The notes under the pieces are model-generated. The model had not been told where the DNA came from, searched no databases, and was given only the letters and a program-made list of their open reading frames with translations. Below, piece by piece: positions 40,843 through 47,798 of a stretch of 53,202 bases of DNA (positions are counted from its first letter, which is position 1; each line of letters starts with the position of its first letter). The DNA comes from a virus. The DNA lies in IMG/VR virus record IMGVR_UViG_3300009788_000121, positions 1 through 53,202 of that record. The stretch is one strand, 5' to 3'. The translations under genes and the position numbers were made by a program.

Positions 40843-40873
40843 GATCCCGTAGCTGAGTCAGGTTTAGCAATTT
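40843..40873 (+). tRNA. tRNA 5' half (acceptor strand, D-arm), permuted
   Basis: GATCCCG (pairs perfectly with CGGGATC of the 3' half), TA, then a D-arm GCTG-AGTCAGGTT-TAGC containing GG. The next bases AATTT could be the start of the anticodon stem and the 5' exon end. ATTTC then pairs with GGAAT (P1 with a U-G pair), which can also be read as an anticodon arm with GTC. Identity unresolved. Confidence 0.7.
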
Positions 40874-41250
40874 CATGTCTAGGAATAAACATCGTAAATG
40901 ATAACATAACTTAATGCAAAGACTACCTCGGTACGATAGTGAAAATAGCTTAAACCTGAACTCACTTAGGTGGGAATTCAGGGTCGGACAGCTCGCAAGG
41001 CTAGAAGGTTTGATGGAAAGTCGCACGTAAGGGATTAGCGTCCTTGTACAGCTCTGATTAAAGGGTTGGCGGTACACCGAACATTGAGTAGCAATCGTAT
41101 GACAGCTCGACACGCCGACGAGTCTAAACTAGGCAGCTATGTAATAGTAGTGGTAGGAACCACTGGATAAAGTCTTAAGATAGAGGGATACGCAACCTCA
41201 ATTGTACGGGAACTAAAGCTATTACGTAAAAGGTATAATCTCAGCCTTTT
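40874..41250 (+). ncRNA. Group I intron 5' half (P1, P3, P4 and P5), downstream of its exon
   Basis: After the 5' exon come P1 (ATTTC/GGAAT), then TAGCTTAAACCTGAA, whose GCTTA can pair with TAAGC at 40370-40374 in the other half (P3). P4 is CCTGAA/TTCAGG (40955-40960 with 40977-40982), enclosing P5 CTCAC/GTGGG with an AA joiner, as in td-like introns. The end of this half is uncertain; the rest to 41250 is non-coding and structured. Confidence 0.55.
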
Positions 41251-41253
41251 AAG

Positions 41254-41442
41254 AATATTTTAATAAGTGGTGCAGATAAGCTAATAGCGCAGGGGAATAC
41301 TAATAGTTACGTAACCTGAATCTGAGAATGCTATCAATATGTAGTACGATGCGCTGGTAACTAAGTAATAATTGGAAAACATATATATAGTCAGTAGGTA
41401 GAGGTGCAAACTCTAAGTCTGACCACCACTTATTAAAATATT
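41254..41442 (+). ncRNA. Structured RNA closed by a perfect 18-bp stem
   Basis: AATATTTTAATAAGTGGT (41254-41271) is perfectly complementary to 41425-41442. Inside are AGCGCA/TGCGCT and a long hairpin GTCAG..TAGAG-loop-CTCTA..CTGAC. No coding frame. Not a tRNA or a known family by eye. Confidence 0.6.
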
Positions 41443-41447
41443 TTTAA

Positions 41448-41523
41448 CACCGGAAAGTCGGACTCATTAGACGCTTCTATTAAATGAAGAATTTCGCAGG
41501 AGGATTCCCTGCTCTGGTGGCCA
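41448..41523 (+). ncRNA. tRNA-like cloverleaf with non-consensus loops
   Basis: Acceptor CACCGGA/TCTGGTG then GCCA; a T-arm-like GCAGG/CCTGC whose loop AGGATTC lacks TTC; a short D-like stem; an anticodon-like stem with an 8-nt loop. 76 nt. All arms are present, but the bases that make a tRNA functional are not. Confidence 0.5.
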
Positions 41524-41530
41524 AACTATT

Positions 41531-41607
41531 GCCGAGGTAACTCAGAGAAAGAGTGCTTGGAGCTTGACTCCAGGAAGTCAGTGGTTGAAGTCCACTTCTC
41601 GGCTCCA
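41531..41607 (+). tRNA. tRNA-like cloverleaf, Gln-like TTG anticodon, aberrant
   Basis: 77 nt: acceptor GCCGAGG/TCTCGGC then TCCA, D-stem ACTC/GAGT with a 7-nt loop lacking GG, anticodon stem TTGGA/TCCAG with loop GCTTGAC (C in place of U33) and T-arm AGTGG/CCACT with loop TTGAAGT. Cloverleaf intact, conserved tertiary bases missing. Confidence 0.5.
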
Positions 41608-41613
41608 TATTAC

Positions 41614-41724
41614 GCGATTATGTTTTTAATAGACAGTTTATGATTGGATGTATAAGTTTAGGTTCTGCAGAACCACTCTTCAAGAAGGTCAAAGACGATG
41701 GTGAAACCCCATCTTTTCGCTCCA
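41614..41724 (+). ncRNA. CCA-ended RNA, weak acceptor
   Basis: Ends GATGG-loop-CCATC, TTTTCGC, TCCA, but the loop is TGAAACC and the 5' partner GCGATTA pairs only partly. A GGTTC/GAACC hairpin lies inside. About 111 nt. Confidence 0.35.
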
Positions 41725-41730
41725 AATTAT

Positions 41731-41779
41731 GACGCCGAAGCATATCATTCAGGGATATGGACCGGATAAAGCGTCGCCA
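41731..41779 (+). ncRNA. Minimal CCA-ended RNA (49 nt)
   Basis: GACGC/GCGTC stem followed by GCCA, enclosing one arm CATATC/GATATG with a 7-nt loop. Neither D- nor T-arm. Confidence 0.45.
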
Positions 41780-41785
41780 TATTAT

Positions 41786-41862
41786 TGCGGGATAGAGCAG
41801 TCCGGCAGCTCGTTAGCCTCATAAGCTAAAGGTCGGCGGTTCAAATCCGTCTCCCGCTACCA
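41786..41862 (+). tRNA. Initiator tRNA-fMet (CAT)
   Basis: 77 nt. The first base T does not pair with T72, the 1:72 mismatch typical of bacterial initiators. Anticodon stem TTAGC/GCTAA, loop CTCATAA. T-arm with TTCAAAT, ends ACCA. A phage-borne initiator tRNA is uncommon. Confidence 0.88.
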
Positions 41863-41868
41863 AACAAT

Positions 41869-42013
41869 GGGGTACCATTAATACAAATGTATACATCAAA
41901 GGGAAATGCGAATATAGGTGTATTAGAGTTCATTAGGTAAAGTGCGCATTCACTACAAGTAAACAACTTCGGAACTCGCAGATTTATGGAACATGGGTAT
42001 ATATGCCCCACCA
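41869..42013 (+). ncRNA. CCA-ended non-tRNA RNA (145 nt)
   Basis: GGGGTA pairs with TGCCCC-side bases at the end, followed by ACCA. Inside, ATACATC/GGTGTAT and TGCG/CGCA make a multi-branched fold. No T-loop, no frame. Spaced from the tRNAs by AAACAATG like its neighbours. Confidence 0.45.
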
Positions 42014-42019
42014 AACAAT

Positions 42020-42113
42020 GAGGTCGGACAATAATTATCTGTATCGACGGTAGCTGACAACTCGCATTGAATCATAAGATAGCGCTTATGATGTCTGTCA
42101 GACGACCTCGCCA
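42020..42113 (+). ncRNA. CCA-ended non-tRNA RNA (94 nt)
   Basis: Perfect 7-bp acceptor-like stem GAGGTCG/CGACCTC, then GCCA. Inside, CTGACA/TGTCAG encloses ATCATAAG/CTTATGAT. No T-arm or 7-nt anticodon loop. Confidence 0.6.
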
Positions 42114-42149
42114 AATTAATGATAGGCGTTCTGCTGCACTAGCAGTATA

Positions 42150-42206
42150 CCGAAAAGCTAACTAAGTTGGAGTAGTGCCCAATGAAACTCACTTTTCGGG
42201 GAGCCA
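42150..42206 (+). ncRNA. Possible CCA-ended RNA
   Basis: CCGAAAAG/CTTTTCGG stem near the end, then GGAGCCA. The geometry does not give a clean acceptor, so this is weak. Confidence 0.25.
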
Positions 42207-42258
42207 TATAAAGGTGGATGTTAGATACTGTACAAGTATTGAGGTCATCAATGATTTT

Positions 42259-42335
42259 GGGGAAGTAGCTCAAGTTGGGAGAGCACCGCCCTTGCAAGGC
42301 GAAGGTTGTGGGTTCGATGCCCATCTTCTCCACCA
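42259..42335 (+). tRNA. tRNA-Ala (TGC)
   Basis: Acceptor GGGGAAG/CTTCTCC, canonical D-arm with GTTGGG, anticodon loop CTTGCAA, T-loop TTCGATG, ends ACCA. Fully regular. Confidence 0.92.
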
Positions 42336-42341
42336 AACAAT

Positions 42342-42447
42342 GAAGTATATACCTAGCGGACTAATGACAGCGGTTGACGAGAAGCCTTTAACGGTCGAGA
42401 ATATATCGCGATTAACGCTAAGCAGATGACTAGGAAATACTTCGCCA
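42342..42447 (+). ncRNA. CCA-ended non-tRNA RNA (106 nt)
   Basis: Perfect 7-bp stem GAAGTAT/ATACTTC followed by GCCA. A second stem CCTAG/CTAGG is nested directly inside, with further hairpins (TTGAC/GTCGA, GCG/CGC). No tRNA arms. Confidence 0.6.
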
Positions 42448-42453
42448 AATTAA

Positions 42454-42495
42454 GCAGTACCTATCCCCCTATTCCGGTATTGCTAGACTGCTCCA
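42454..42495 (+). ncRNA. Minimal CCA-ended RNA (42 nt)
   Basis: GCAGT/ACTGC then TCCA, with inner TACC/GGTA. Very short; may be chance. Confidence 0.3.
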
Positions 42496-42516
42496 CCGTG
42501 AGGTGTTGAGCGGACC

Positions 42517-42547
42517 GAGAGGGTGAAAGCCCTCTTGTTTTTATTTT
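42517..42547 (+). terminator. Terminator inside the RNA region
   Basis: AGAGGG/CCCTCT stem followed by TGTTTTTATTTT. Ends the long RNA transcript just before tRNA-Thr, so Thr may need read-through. Confidence 0.75.
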
Positions 42548-42623
42548 GCTACTGTAGCTCAGATGGTAGAGCAGCTGTTTTGTAATCAGCAGGTCCTGGG
42601 TTCGATGCCTAGTAGTAGCACCA
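42548..42623 (+). tRNA. tRNA-Thr (TGT)
   Basis: Acceptor GCTACTG/TAGTAGC, anticodon loop TTGTAAT, T-loop TTCGATG, ends ACCA. Confidence 0.9.
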
Positions 42624-42631
42624 AACATATA

Positions 42632-42706
42632 GCGGTGTAGAAAGTACTGGTGATAAAGCTGCCTTCCAAGCATGATAGGCGAGTTCGATTCTCGCACACC
42701 GCACCA
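42632..42706 (+). tRNA. tRNA-Gly (TCC), degenerate D-arm
   Basis: Acceptor GCGGTGT/ACACCGC and T-arm GCGAG-TTCGATT-CTCGC are perfect. The anticodon loop CTTCCAA is right, but the stem has only three good pairs and the D-arm shows no stem. Confidence 0.7.
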
Positions 42707-42720
42707 AATTATAGGAAATT

Positions 42721-43080
42721 ATGGGTTTTGTTAAAATATTAACTGGTTGGAAAATGATATTAGGTTCAATGGTTGCGGTAGTAGTTGCTACCGTCAGCTT
42801 TTTAGCGTGGGGAGCCGATCAAATGGAACAACAAAAGGTAGTTATAGCTGCACAATCAGCATTAGTACATAATGATTTTTATCAGGAAGGTAGAATAGCT
42901 AGAAAAGAAGATCAAATAATAGAGCATACGAGACAATTAGATAGTATGTTATATTTGATAGGGGATGACACTCCTACTTCTAGAGAATCTAGACAAATAG
43001 AATATTTAGACAGTGAAATAATAAGATTACGACATGAAATTGAAGAAATAAGAGTATCATTAAACGAAGATGTTAATTGA
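42721..43080 (+). CDS. Membrane-anchored coiled-coil protein (119 residues)
   Basis: N-terminal membrane segment (residues 12-30) then a long charged coiled coil ending in 'IIRLRHEIEEIRVSL'. This layout matches i-spanins and other periplasm-spanning phage proteins, but no partner o-spanin is adjacent. ATG after AGGAAATT. Confidence 0.6.
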   Translation: MGFVKILTGWKMILGSMVAVVVATVSFLAWGADQMEQQKVVIAAQSALVHNDFYQEGRIARKEDQIIEHTRQLDSMLYLIGDDTPTSRESRQIEYLDSEIIRLRHEIEEIRVSLNEDVN

Positions 43081-43252
43081 TATAGAAGAATACAATGATG
43101 GTTTTTATTATTGGGATGATACGGATGAGTTAATAGGGCCGTTTAAAACATTCCAACAGGCTGAAGTAGCTTTAAGTGCTTGTTTAAAATGGACTTCTAA
43201 AGATCATTCAAGAAATACAATACGTAAAATGAAAGATAATATGGGATCGTAG
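43070..43252 (+). CDS. Hypothetical protein (60 residues) running into tRNA-Lys
   Basis: 'DGFYYWDDTDELIGPFKTFQQAEVAL' is a common pattern in small phage proteins. The last ten bases including the stop are shared with the start of tRNA-Lys. Confidence 0.6.
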   Translation: MLIDIEEYNDGFYYWDDTDELIGPFKTFQQAEVALSACLKWTSKDHSRNTIRKMKDNMGS

Positions 43253-43318
43253 CTCAACGGTAGCAGCAGTGGGCTTTTAACCCAAAGGTTGAGAGTTCGA
43301 ATCTCTCCGGTCCCACCA
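43243..43318 (+). tRNA. tRNA-Lys (TTT)
   Basis: Acceptor GGGATCG/CGGTCCC, anticodon loop CTTTTAA, T-loop TTCGAAT, ends ACCA. D-stem imperfect. Confidence 0.88.
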
Positions 43319-43344
43319 GACATACGGTTATGGTCAAGATACCA

Positions 43345-43417
43345 ACAGTTTTAGCAATTAGCTGACATAATTAAGTCAGGTACCGCAAAGGTCAGTGGTA
43401 TTACCGAACTGTAGCCA
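43345..43417 (+). ncRNA. CCA-ended non-tRNA RNA (73 nt)
   Basis: ACAGTT/AACTGT then AGCCA, with an inner CTGAC/GTCAG hairpin. Lies between tRNA-Lys and a terminator. The stem is one pair short of an acceptor. Confidence 0.35.
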
Positions 43418-43423
43418 CATCTA

Positions 43424-43457
43424 ATGCCTGGGCCTAAAAACCCAGGCATTTCTATTT
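43424..43457 (+). terminator. Rho-independent terminator
   Basis: ATGCCTGGG/CCCAGGCAT stem, then TTTCTATTT. Confidence 0.8.
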
Positions 43458-43467
43458 AGGGGAAACA

Positions 43468-43647
43468 ATGTTTCAACACGTAATGTCGTACCCAGATGGT
43501 AGAGTAATATACTTTTATCATGATAAGACAGTAACTTATCTAAAGGATGAGGACCCAATAGTAAAAATAAGAATGAAGGAAAAGGATGGACTATCTAATC
43601 ATGCTACAGATCTATGGAGTGATATCAGTAGCATTAGCAGGCACTAG
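43468..43647 (+). CDS. Hypothetical protein (59 residues)
   Basis: ATG after GGGGAAA. 'FQHVMSYPDGRVIYFYHDKTVTYL' looks coding; the last 20 codons overlap the next gene in another frame. Confidence 0.5.
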   Translation: MFQHVMSYPDGRVIYFYHDKTVTYLKDEDPIVKIRMKEKDGLSNHATDLWSDISSISRH

Positions 43648-43876
43648 CTATATTACATTATATAGGCCCGCCATAAAACTATTAGAAGAAATAGTAGAGG
43701 GCGATACTCCATATGGAGGATGGTTAGGTTTCACAATATGGAATTTAGCAGCTATAATAGCAGCTCCTTGGACGACCTACATATTATTACAAAACAACAA
43801 TGAAGAATTTATAGAACGGTTCGCAGTAGTACTAGCAGAAAGAATAATGAAAGAAGATGAAGGCGACGACGAATGA
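43586..43876 (+). CDS. Two-segment membrane protein (96 residues)
   Basis: Membrane segments near residues 8-27 and 47-68, acidic C-terminal tail. Ribosome site AAGGA. Holin-like topology without further support. Confidence 0.6.
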   Translation: MDYLIMLQIYGVISVALAGTSYITLYRPAIKLLEEIVEGDTPYGGWLGFTIWNLAAIIAAPWTTYILLQNNNEEFIERFAVVLAERIMKEDEGDDE

Positions 43877-44451
43877 TGAAAGATATAATGGTTGATCTAG
43901 AAACAATGGACAACGTGGCCTCAGCGGCCATTGTGTCAATTGGTGCAGTACAGTGTGATTTAATAACAGGGGAATTAGGGGCAGAATATTATAGAGTAAT
44001 TGATCTTAACCAACAAACAGAAATAGGCATGAGTGTAAATTCAGAGACAATCTATTGGTGGTTAGCTCAATCTGATCTGGCACGTGAAGCATTACTAATT
44101 AGAGGTAAAATAAGTCTTGACGCTATGTGTGTATCATTTACTAAATGGATACAAAGTATTGACCCATCGGGAGATAAATTAAGACTTTGGGGAAATGGGG
44201 CAAGTTTTGACAATGCCATATTAAGATATGCATTTAGGTGTTGTGGATATGATATGCGTAAATTAATAAGGTTTTGGAATGATAGAGACATGAGAACAAT
44301 AGTCGGTTTCTATCCACGACAGCTACAAGAAAAGTGGCGTAGAAGCAACTACCGTGCAGGTACTGCACATAATGCGTTAGATGACGCTATGTATCAAGTT
44401 AAGTACTGTAGCGCGATACTTAAAGATTTAGGAGTTAAGGAGTTATATTAA
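43873..44451 (+). CDS. DEDD exonuclease, Rv2179c-like (DUF5051)
   Basis: 192 residues. 'IMVDLETMD' (Exo I), 'LWGNGASFDNAIL' (Exo II) and 'HNALDDAMYQVKY' (Exo III) are in place. Proteins of this type act as 3'-5' exoribonucleases. ATGATG start coupled to the previous stop. Confidence 0.8.
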   Translation: MMKDIMVDLETMDNVASAAIVSIGAVQCDLITGELGAEYYRVIDLNQQTEIGMSVNSETIYWWLAQSDLAREALLIRGKISLDAMCVSFTKWIQSIDPSGDKLRLWGNGASFDNAILRYAFRCCGYDMRKLIRFWNDRDMRTIVGFYPRQLQEKWRRSNYRAGTAHNALDDAMYQVKYCSAILKDLGVKELY

Positions 44452-44823
44452 ATGGCAGGACATACGAGCGAGAAACGCTGGAGAAGAAATCAAACAAGTA
44501 CTAGTGGTCAAGGTATTAGTGATGAAGCGTCACAAATGGCCAATAGATTAGTTACAACATTATTAGATGCTGAACAAATGTTTCTAGAAATGCAGGAATT
44601 ATTTCAATTTGTAGGAAGCACAGCAGATGGGTTAGCTACACAGTTGTTCGCGGAAGATATTGCGGGTCGAAGTTCACCAGAGAATGTACCAAGTGCAGAA
44701 GAATTGGCAATGACCCAAGATCTTATAGATTCTATAACGGCTGGACACGATATATATGAAGCAGCAAATAATCAAGTAGTACCACAGGAAGATAGGTTAG
44801 CACAGTTACGTAGAATGTCGTGA
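44452..44823 (+). CDS. Hypothetical protein (123 residues)
   Basis: Basic N-terminus ('EKRWRRNQTSTSGQG') and a helical acidic remainder. Starts one base after the exonuclease stop. Unknown family. Confidence 0.6.
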   Translation: MAGHTSEKRWRRNQTSTSGQGISDEASQMANRLVTTLLDAEQMFLEMQELFQFVGSTADGLATQLFAEDIAGRSSPENVPSAEELAMTQDLIDSITAGHDIYEAANNQVVPQEDRLAQLRRMS

Positions 44824-44912
44824 TTGTATTAAAATGGATTGCATCTTTTTTATTGGAGTTTGTTATACCATTATTATTAATATGGTTTATAGCATCTGTA
44901 ATTGTACCATGA
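44820..44912 (+). CDS. Micro membrane protein (30 residues), GTG start
   Basis: GTGA overlap with the previous stop and ATGA overlap with the next start. One hydrophobic helix ('FLLEFVIPLLLIWFIASVIV'). Confidence 0.45.
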   Translation: MIVLKWIASFLLEFVIPLLLIWFIASVIVP

Positions 44913-45079
44913 CCGAAGATTATTATAACAAAGTATTAGTGATATCTAAGATAAAATATGAATTACCAGAAGATATACTAGAGGGAATTAAACCACAAAT
45001 AGAAGAGTGTTATAATAATGGATTTAAACCAAGAAGAACAGTAGAATATTTAGCAATGCATATTTTCGACTTGATTTAG
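44909..45079 (+). CDS. Hypothetical protein (56 residues)
   Basis: Met 44909 overlaps the micro-gene stop. 'KIKYELPEDILEGIKPQIEECYNNGF' is helical. The longer frame to 44834 lies over the micro-gene. Confidence 0.5.
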   Translation: MTEDYYNKVLVISKIKYELPEDILEGIKPQIEECYNNGFKPRRTVEYLAMHIFDLI

Positions 45080-45099
45080 TTTCATATATTTGGTATAAT
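45071..45099 (+). promoter_or_regulatory. Rightward promoter
   Basis: TTGATT, 17-bp spacer, TATAAT. Confidence 0.7.
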
Positions 45100-45127
45100 A
45101 TATAAACTAATGAATTTGGAGAGAAAT

Positions 45128-45343
45128 ATGGGTGATAGATTTTACACCCAACAAAAGAACCACAAGCCAGGTCGCAGACTTAAAAAGGATGTGATAAAAG
45201 AATTAGAAGTTCTTTTAGGTATACCGGTGAGTGGTCTGGATAGACTTACTATTAAATCTTTAGACGAACTTATAGTAGCTGTGACTTATACAAGGGCTAG
45301 TTCTAAGTTAGCAGGGGCTTTAAGGACATTAGCTAAATTATGA
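45128..45343 (+). CDS. Hypothetical protein (71 residues) with family-like C-terminal block
   Basis: Met 45128 (GGAG upstream) is preferred over ATG 45110, which lies at the predicted transcript start. 'RLKKDVIKELEVLLGIPVSGLDRLTIKSL' resembles the second block of the three putative DNA-binding proteins at 27461, 28438 and 29330, without the first block. Confidence 0.55.
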   Translation: MGDRFYTQQKNHKPGRRLKKDVIKELEVLLGIPVSGLDRLTIKSLDELIVAVTYTRASSKLAGALRTLAKL

Positions 45344-45618
45344 AGATTAGACGCTTTACATACACAAAAGATAATGGTGATGTAAGTGACAGAATAGCCA
45401 TTATAGTGTCGTCACCTAGAAAAAACTATTTAGTATATGACGTTACTAATTTTACAGATAATGAAATAAGACTATTACAGGATGCTATTGAAGAAGCTGA
45501 TGAATATCGAAGTGATTGTATATCAGAATTTGAAGCAATAACAGGTAAACAGTTAAACCGCCTTTGGCGCTCATTCAAGCCTGGGGGCATTGAATGGACA
45601 GAAGGAAATGAAATTTAA
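45340..45618 (+). CDS. Hypothetical protein (92 residues)
   Basis: ATGA-coupled. 'KNYLVYDVTNFTDNEIRLLQDAIEEADEY' region and a C-terminal 'WRSFKPGGIEW'; small alpha/beta protein of unknown family. Confidence 0.6.
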   Translation: MKIRRFTYTKDNGDVSDRIAIIVSSPRKNYLVYDVTNFTDNEIRLLQDAIEEADEYRSDCISEFEAITGKQLNRLWRSFKPGGIEWTEGNEI

Positions 45619-46414
45619 ATTAGTAAGTGATCTGCACCTGGAGTTCTATGGCGCACGTCCTTTTTACAGACAAGAAGCTCAGCCTGTATGGGAGCCGCCT
45701 GTGTGTGAAGATGATAAAGACACCGTTCTGTTGCTTCCAGGGGATATTCATGTTGGATTTAAAGCGTTACCTTGGTTAAATAAGATGTGTGAACGTTTTC
45801 ACGATGTTGTTTACCTTCTTGGTAATCATGAATTTTACAATCATGAAGTAAATGATGTAAGAAATTTCTGGAAAAATGAAAATGGTTATCCAGATAATTT
45901 TACCTTCTTAGATGATGGAATATTATTTATAGAAGGTATAAGAATTATAGGTGGAACTCTTTGGACTCAAGTAACTGATCCACATATGGTTTGGATGGGT
46001 CCGAAACGTATGACAGATTATCAACTTACGACAATACGTGAACATGGACAAGTACGTAAAATGAACGTACAAGATACGAATCGAATGCATTTTGAAACAA
46101 TCAATTACATTCGAGATGAAGTACAAAAGCCATATGAAGGTAAGACGATAGTAATGACTCATCATTTACCTCATCCGCTTTGTGTTCATGAGCGTTTTGT
46201 AGGTGATGCTTTAAATGCTTTTTTCATGACGGACTTGGATCATATCATCAGAAATTTTGATATTGATGTATGGTGTCACGGTCATACCCACAACAATGTG
46301 GATGTAGTAGTACATGATACACGGATTCTTTGTAATCCTATGGGTTATCATGGCGTATGTTTAAATCAAGATTTTAATAAGGATTTAACTTTTGAGCTTA
46401 CGACCGGGACGTGA
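45608..46414 (+). CDS. Calcineurin-like metallophosphoesterase
   Basis: 268 residues from Met 45608. Metal-site motifs appear in order: 'SDLHLE', 'LPGDIH', 'LGNHEFY', 'MTHHLPH' and 'CHGHTHNN'. Phage members hydrolyse phosphodiesters in nucleotides or nucleic acids. Codons are less AT-biased than its neighbours. Confidence 0.82.
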   Translation: MKFKLVSDLHLEFYGARPFYRQEAQPVWEPPVCEDDKDTVLLLPGDIHVGFKALPWLNKMCERFHDVVYLLGNHEFYNHEVNDVRNFWKNENGYPDNFTFLDDGILFIEGIRIIGGTLWTQVTDPHMVWMGPKRMTDYQLTTIREHGQVRKMNVQDTNRMHFETINYIRDEVQKPYEGKTIVMTHHLPHPLCVHERFVGDALNAFFMTDLDHIIRNFDIDVWCHGHTHNNVDVVVHDTRILCNPMGYHGVCLNQDFNKDLTFELTTGT

Positions 46415-46487
46415 TAAGCACAGTGGACCTGGGATGGTCCGCCCTTCAGTAGAGCGGGCCAACCCTTTTAACGGACACGAAGAATTA

Positions 46488-47036
46488 ATGACCGATCCTG
46501 TATATTTAATAGGAAACGGTAGAAGTCGAGAACATTTCGATTTAGAAAGATTAAGGGGAAAAGGAACCATTATAGGATGTAACGCTCTATATAGAGAGTT
46601 TAGTCCTGATCTACTTATAGTAATTGATAGTAAATTAATTACTGAGGTAAGAAAGTCTAGTTATGAGGGGCAGACTATTATACCTGCCAATAGATCAGTT
46701 ACTATTCCTAATGCGATGGTTTGGAGAGTAGATAGATTTAATACTTCTGGTTGTTTTGGTATGAAGATGATTGATACATTGATGCGACCAGAAACGTGTT
46801 ATATGTTAGGCATGGATTGTTATGCTGGTAATGTATATGATGGAACAATAAATTATTCTGATAATACATTACAAAACTTTGCGGGTATTTCCTCATATTA
46901 TTTGAAAGCATTAAATGCAGCCGATGGTACGATGTTTATAAATGTAAATCCTGTTGATGCTTGGGATAGTTTGGCACATGATAGTGGTAACTATAGTACA
47001 ATGACATATGACGAATTTGAAACAGTTTTGGGATAG
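46488..47036 (+). CDS. Hypothetical protein, DUF115-like / glycosyltransferase-associated
   Basis: 182 residues from Met 46488. 'VYLIGNGRSREHFDLERLRGKG' then 'IGCNALYREFSPDLLIVID' is a Rossmann-like pattern seen in DUF115-type proteins near glycosyltransferases. Its stop lies inside tRNA-Leu. Function not established. Confidence 0.55.
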   Translation: MTDPVYLIGNGRSREHFDLERLRGKGTIIGCNALYREFSPDLLIVIDSKLITEVRKSSYEGQTIIPANRSVTIPNAMVWRVDRFNTSGCFGMKMIDTLMRPETCYMLGMDCYAGNVYDGTINYSDNTLQNFAGISSYYLKALNAADGTMFINVNPVDAWDSLAHDSGNYSTMTYDEFETVLG

Positions 47037-47114
47037 TGGTGGAATTGGTATACACGCTGGTTTTAGGTACCAGTGCTTTGCGGCGTGAGAGTTCGAGTCT
47101 CTCCTATCCTACCA
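47030..47114 (+). tRNA. tRNA-Leu (TAG)
   Basis: 85 nt class II tRNA: acceptor GGGATAG/CTATCCT with G1-U72, anticodon loop TTTAGGT, long variable arm, T-loop TTCGAGT, ends ACCA. First seven bases shared with the preceding gene. Confidence 0.9.
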
Positions 47115-47127
47115 AATTGAGATAACA

Positions 47128-47439
47128 ATGCAAATATTGCAAGAAAGAAGAACTTTAGATGATGTATTAAAATCAGGAGTTCGTACATATAGAAATGGAT
47201 GTAATTATAGATTAGTAAAAGAAATTGATGATAACTATTACTTAGAGTATGGCTGTGATGGTGTATTAGTTAATTTAGTTACGGGCGACGAAAGATTACT
47301 TTATAAATGGTTTAGTAAAACTAAGGATAATTTAAGAAGATTAAGTGGTGTAGTACACCCTTTTACTATTGATTACTTATTAAAACAAAGACCTTGTACA
47401 GTATGTGGCGGCGCTAAATTTAGAAAGAAACCAGAATGA
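47128..47439 (+). CDS. Hypothetical protein with a C-terminal zinc knuckle (103 residues)
   Basis: Beta-rich, ending in 'CTVCGGAKF'. Another Cys pair is not obvious, so the zinc site may be half. Followed with a 4-bp overlap by the YcgN-like gene. Confidence 0.55.
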   Translation: MQILQERRTLDDVLKSGVRTYRNGCNYRLVKEIDDNYYLEYGCDGVLVNLVTGDERLLYKWFSKTKDNLRRLSGVVHPFTIDYLLKQRPCTVCGGAKFRKKPE

Positions 47440-47798
47440 CAAAGGACGAATGGGAAAATATATGTGATCGTTGTGGAAGATGCTGCGGTTTAAGTGTTCC
47501 TAGAGACGGTACAGGTATAGCTTGTCCATTATTAGATGTAGAAACTAATCTTTGTAGGAACTATGAAAATCGTTTTAAGATAGAATCTTGCGTAAGACTT
47601 AATCCAGAAAATATTATACCTATGTACAATAATAATGTATTACCTAGAACATGTGCATACGTTGAACATATAAATGGGGAAGAAATAACCCCGTGTGAAA
47701 AAGCAAGACTCATACCCTTCATGCTAGGTAATATAGAGGGGCAAAATAATTATATAGAAGAACGCAATCGTAGGTTACCGAAAAGAGATGAAAGTTAA
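47436..47798 (+). CDS. YkgJ/YcgN-like Cys-cluster protein
   Basis: 120 residues. 'CDRCGRCCG', 'CPLLD..TNLCRNY' and 'LPRTCAY' reproduce the Cys pattern of the UPF0260/YkgJ family, thought to bind Zn or an Fe-S cluster. Coupled on both sides, next to thyX. Confidence 0.7.
   Translation: MTKDEWENICDRCGRCCGLSVPRDGTGIACPLLDVETNLCRNYENRFKIESCVRLNPENIIPMYNNNVLPRTCAYVEHINGEEITPCEKARLIPFMLGNIEGQNNYIEERNRRLPKRDES

Noticed and set aside
40857-40889. A complete second tRNA-Asp anticodon arm (GTC) in the permuted 5' half
   Set aside because: Position 37 would be T, and the same pairing is better explained as intron P1; a normal tRNA-Asp exists at 48919. Kept only as an alternative.
41392-41422. A tRNA-Cys, from a perfect TAGAG-GTGCAAA-CTCTA anticodon-like arm
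   Set aside because: The flanks pair as GTCAG/CTGAC to form one long hairpin, and there is no T-arm or CCA in the right place.
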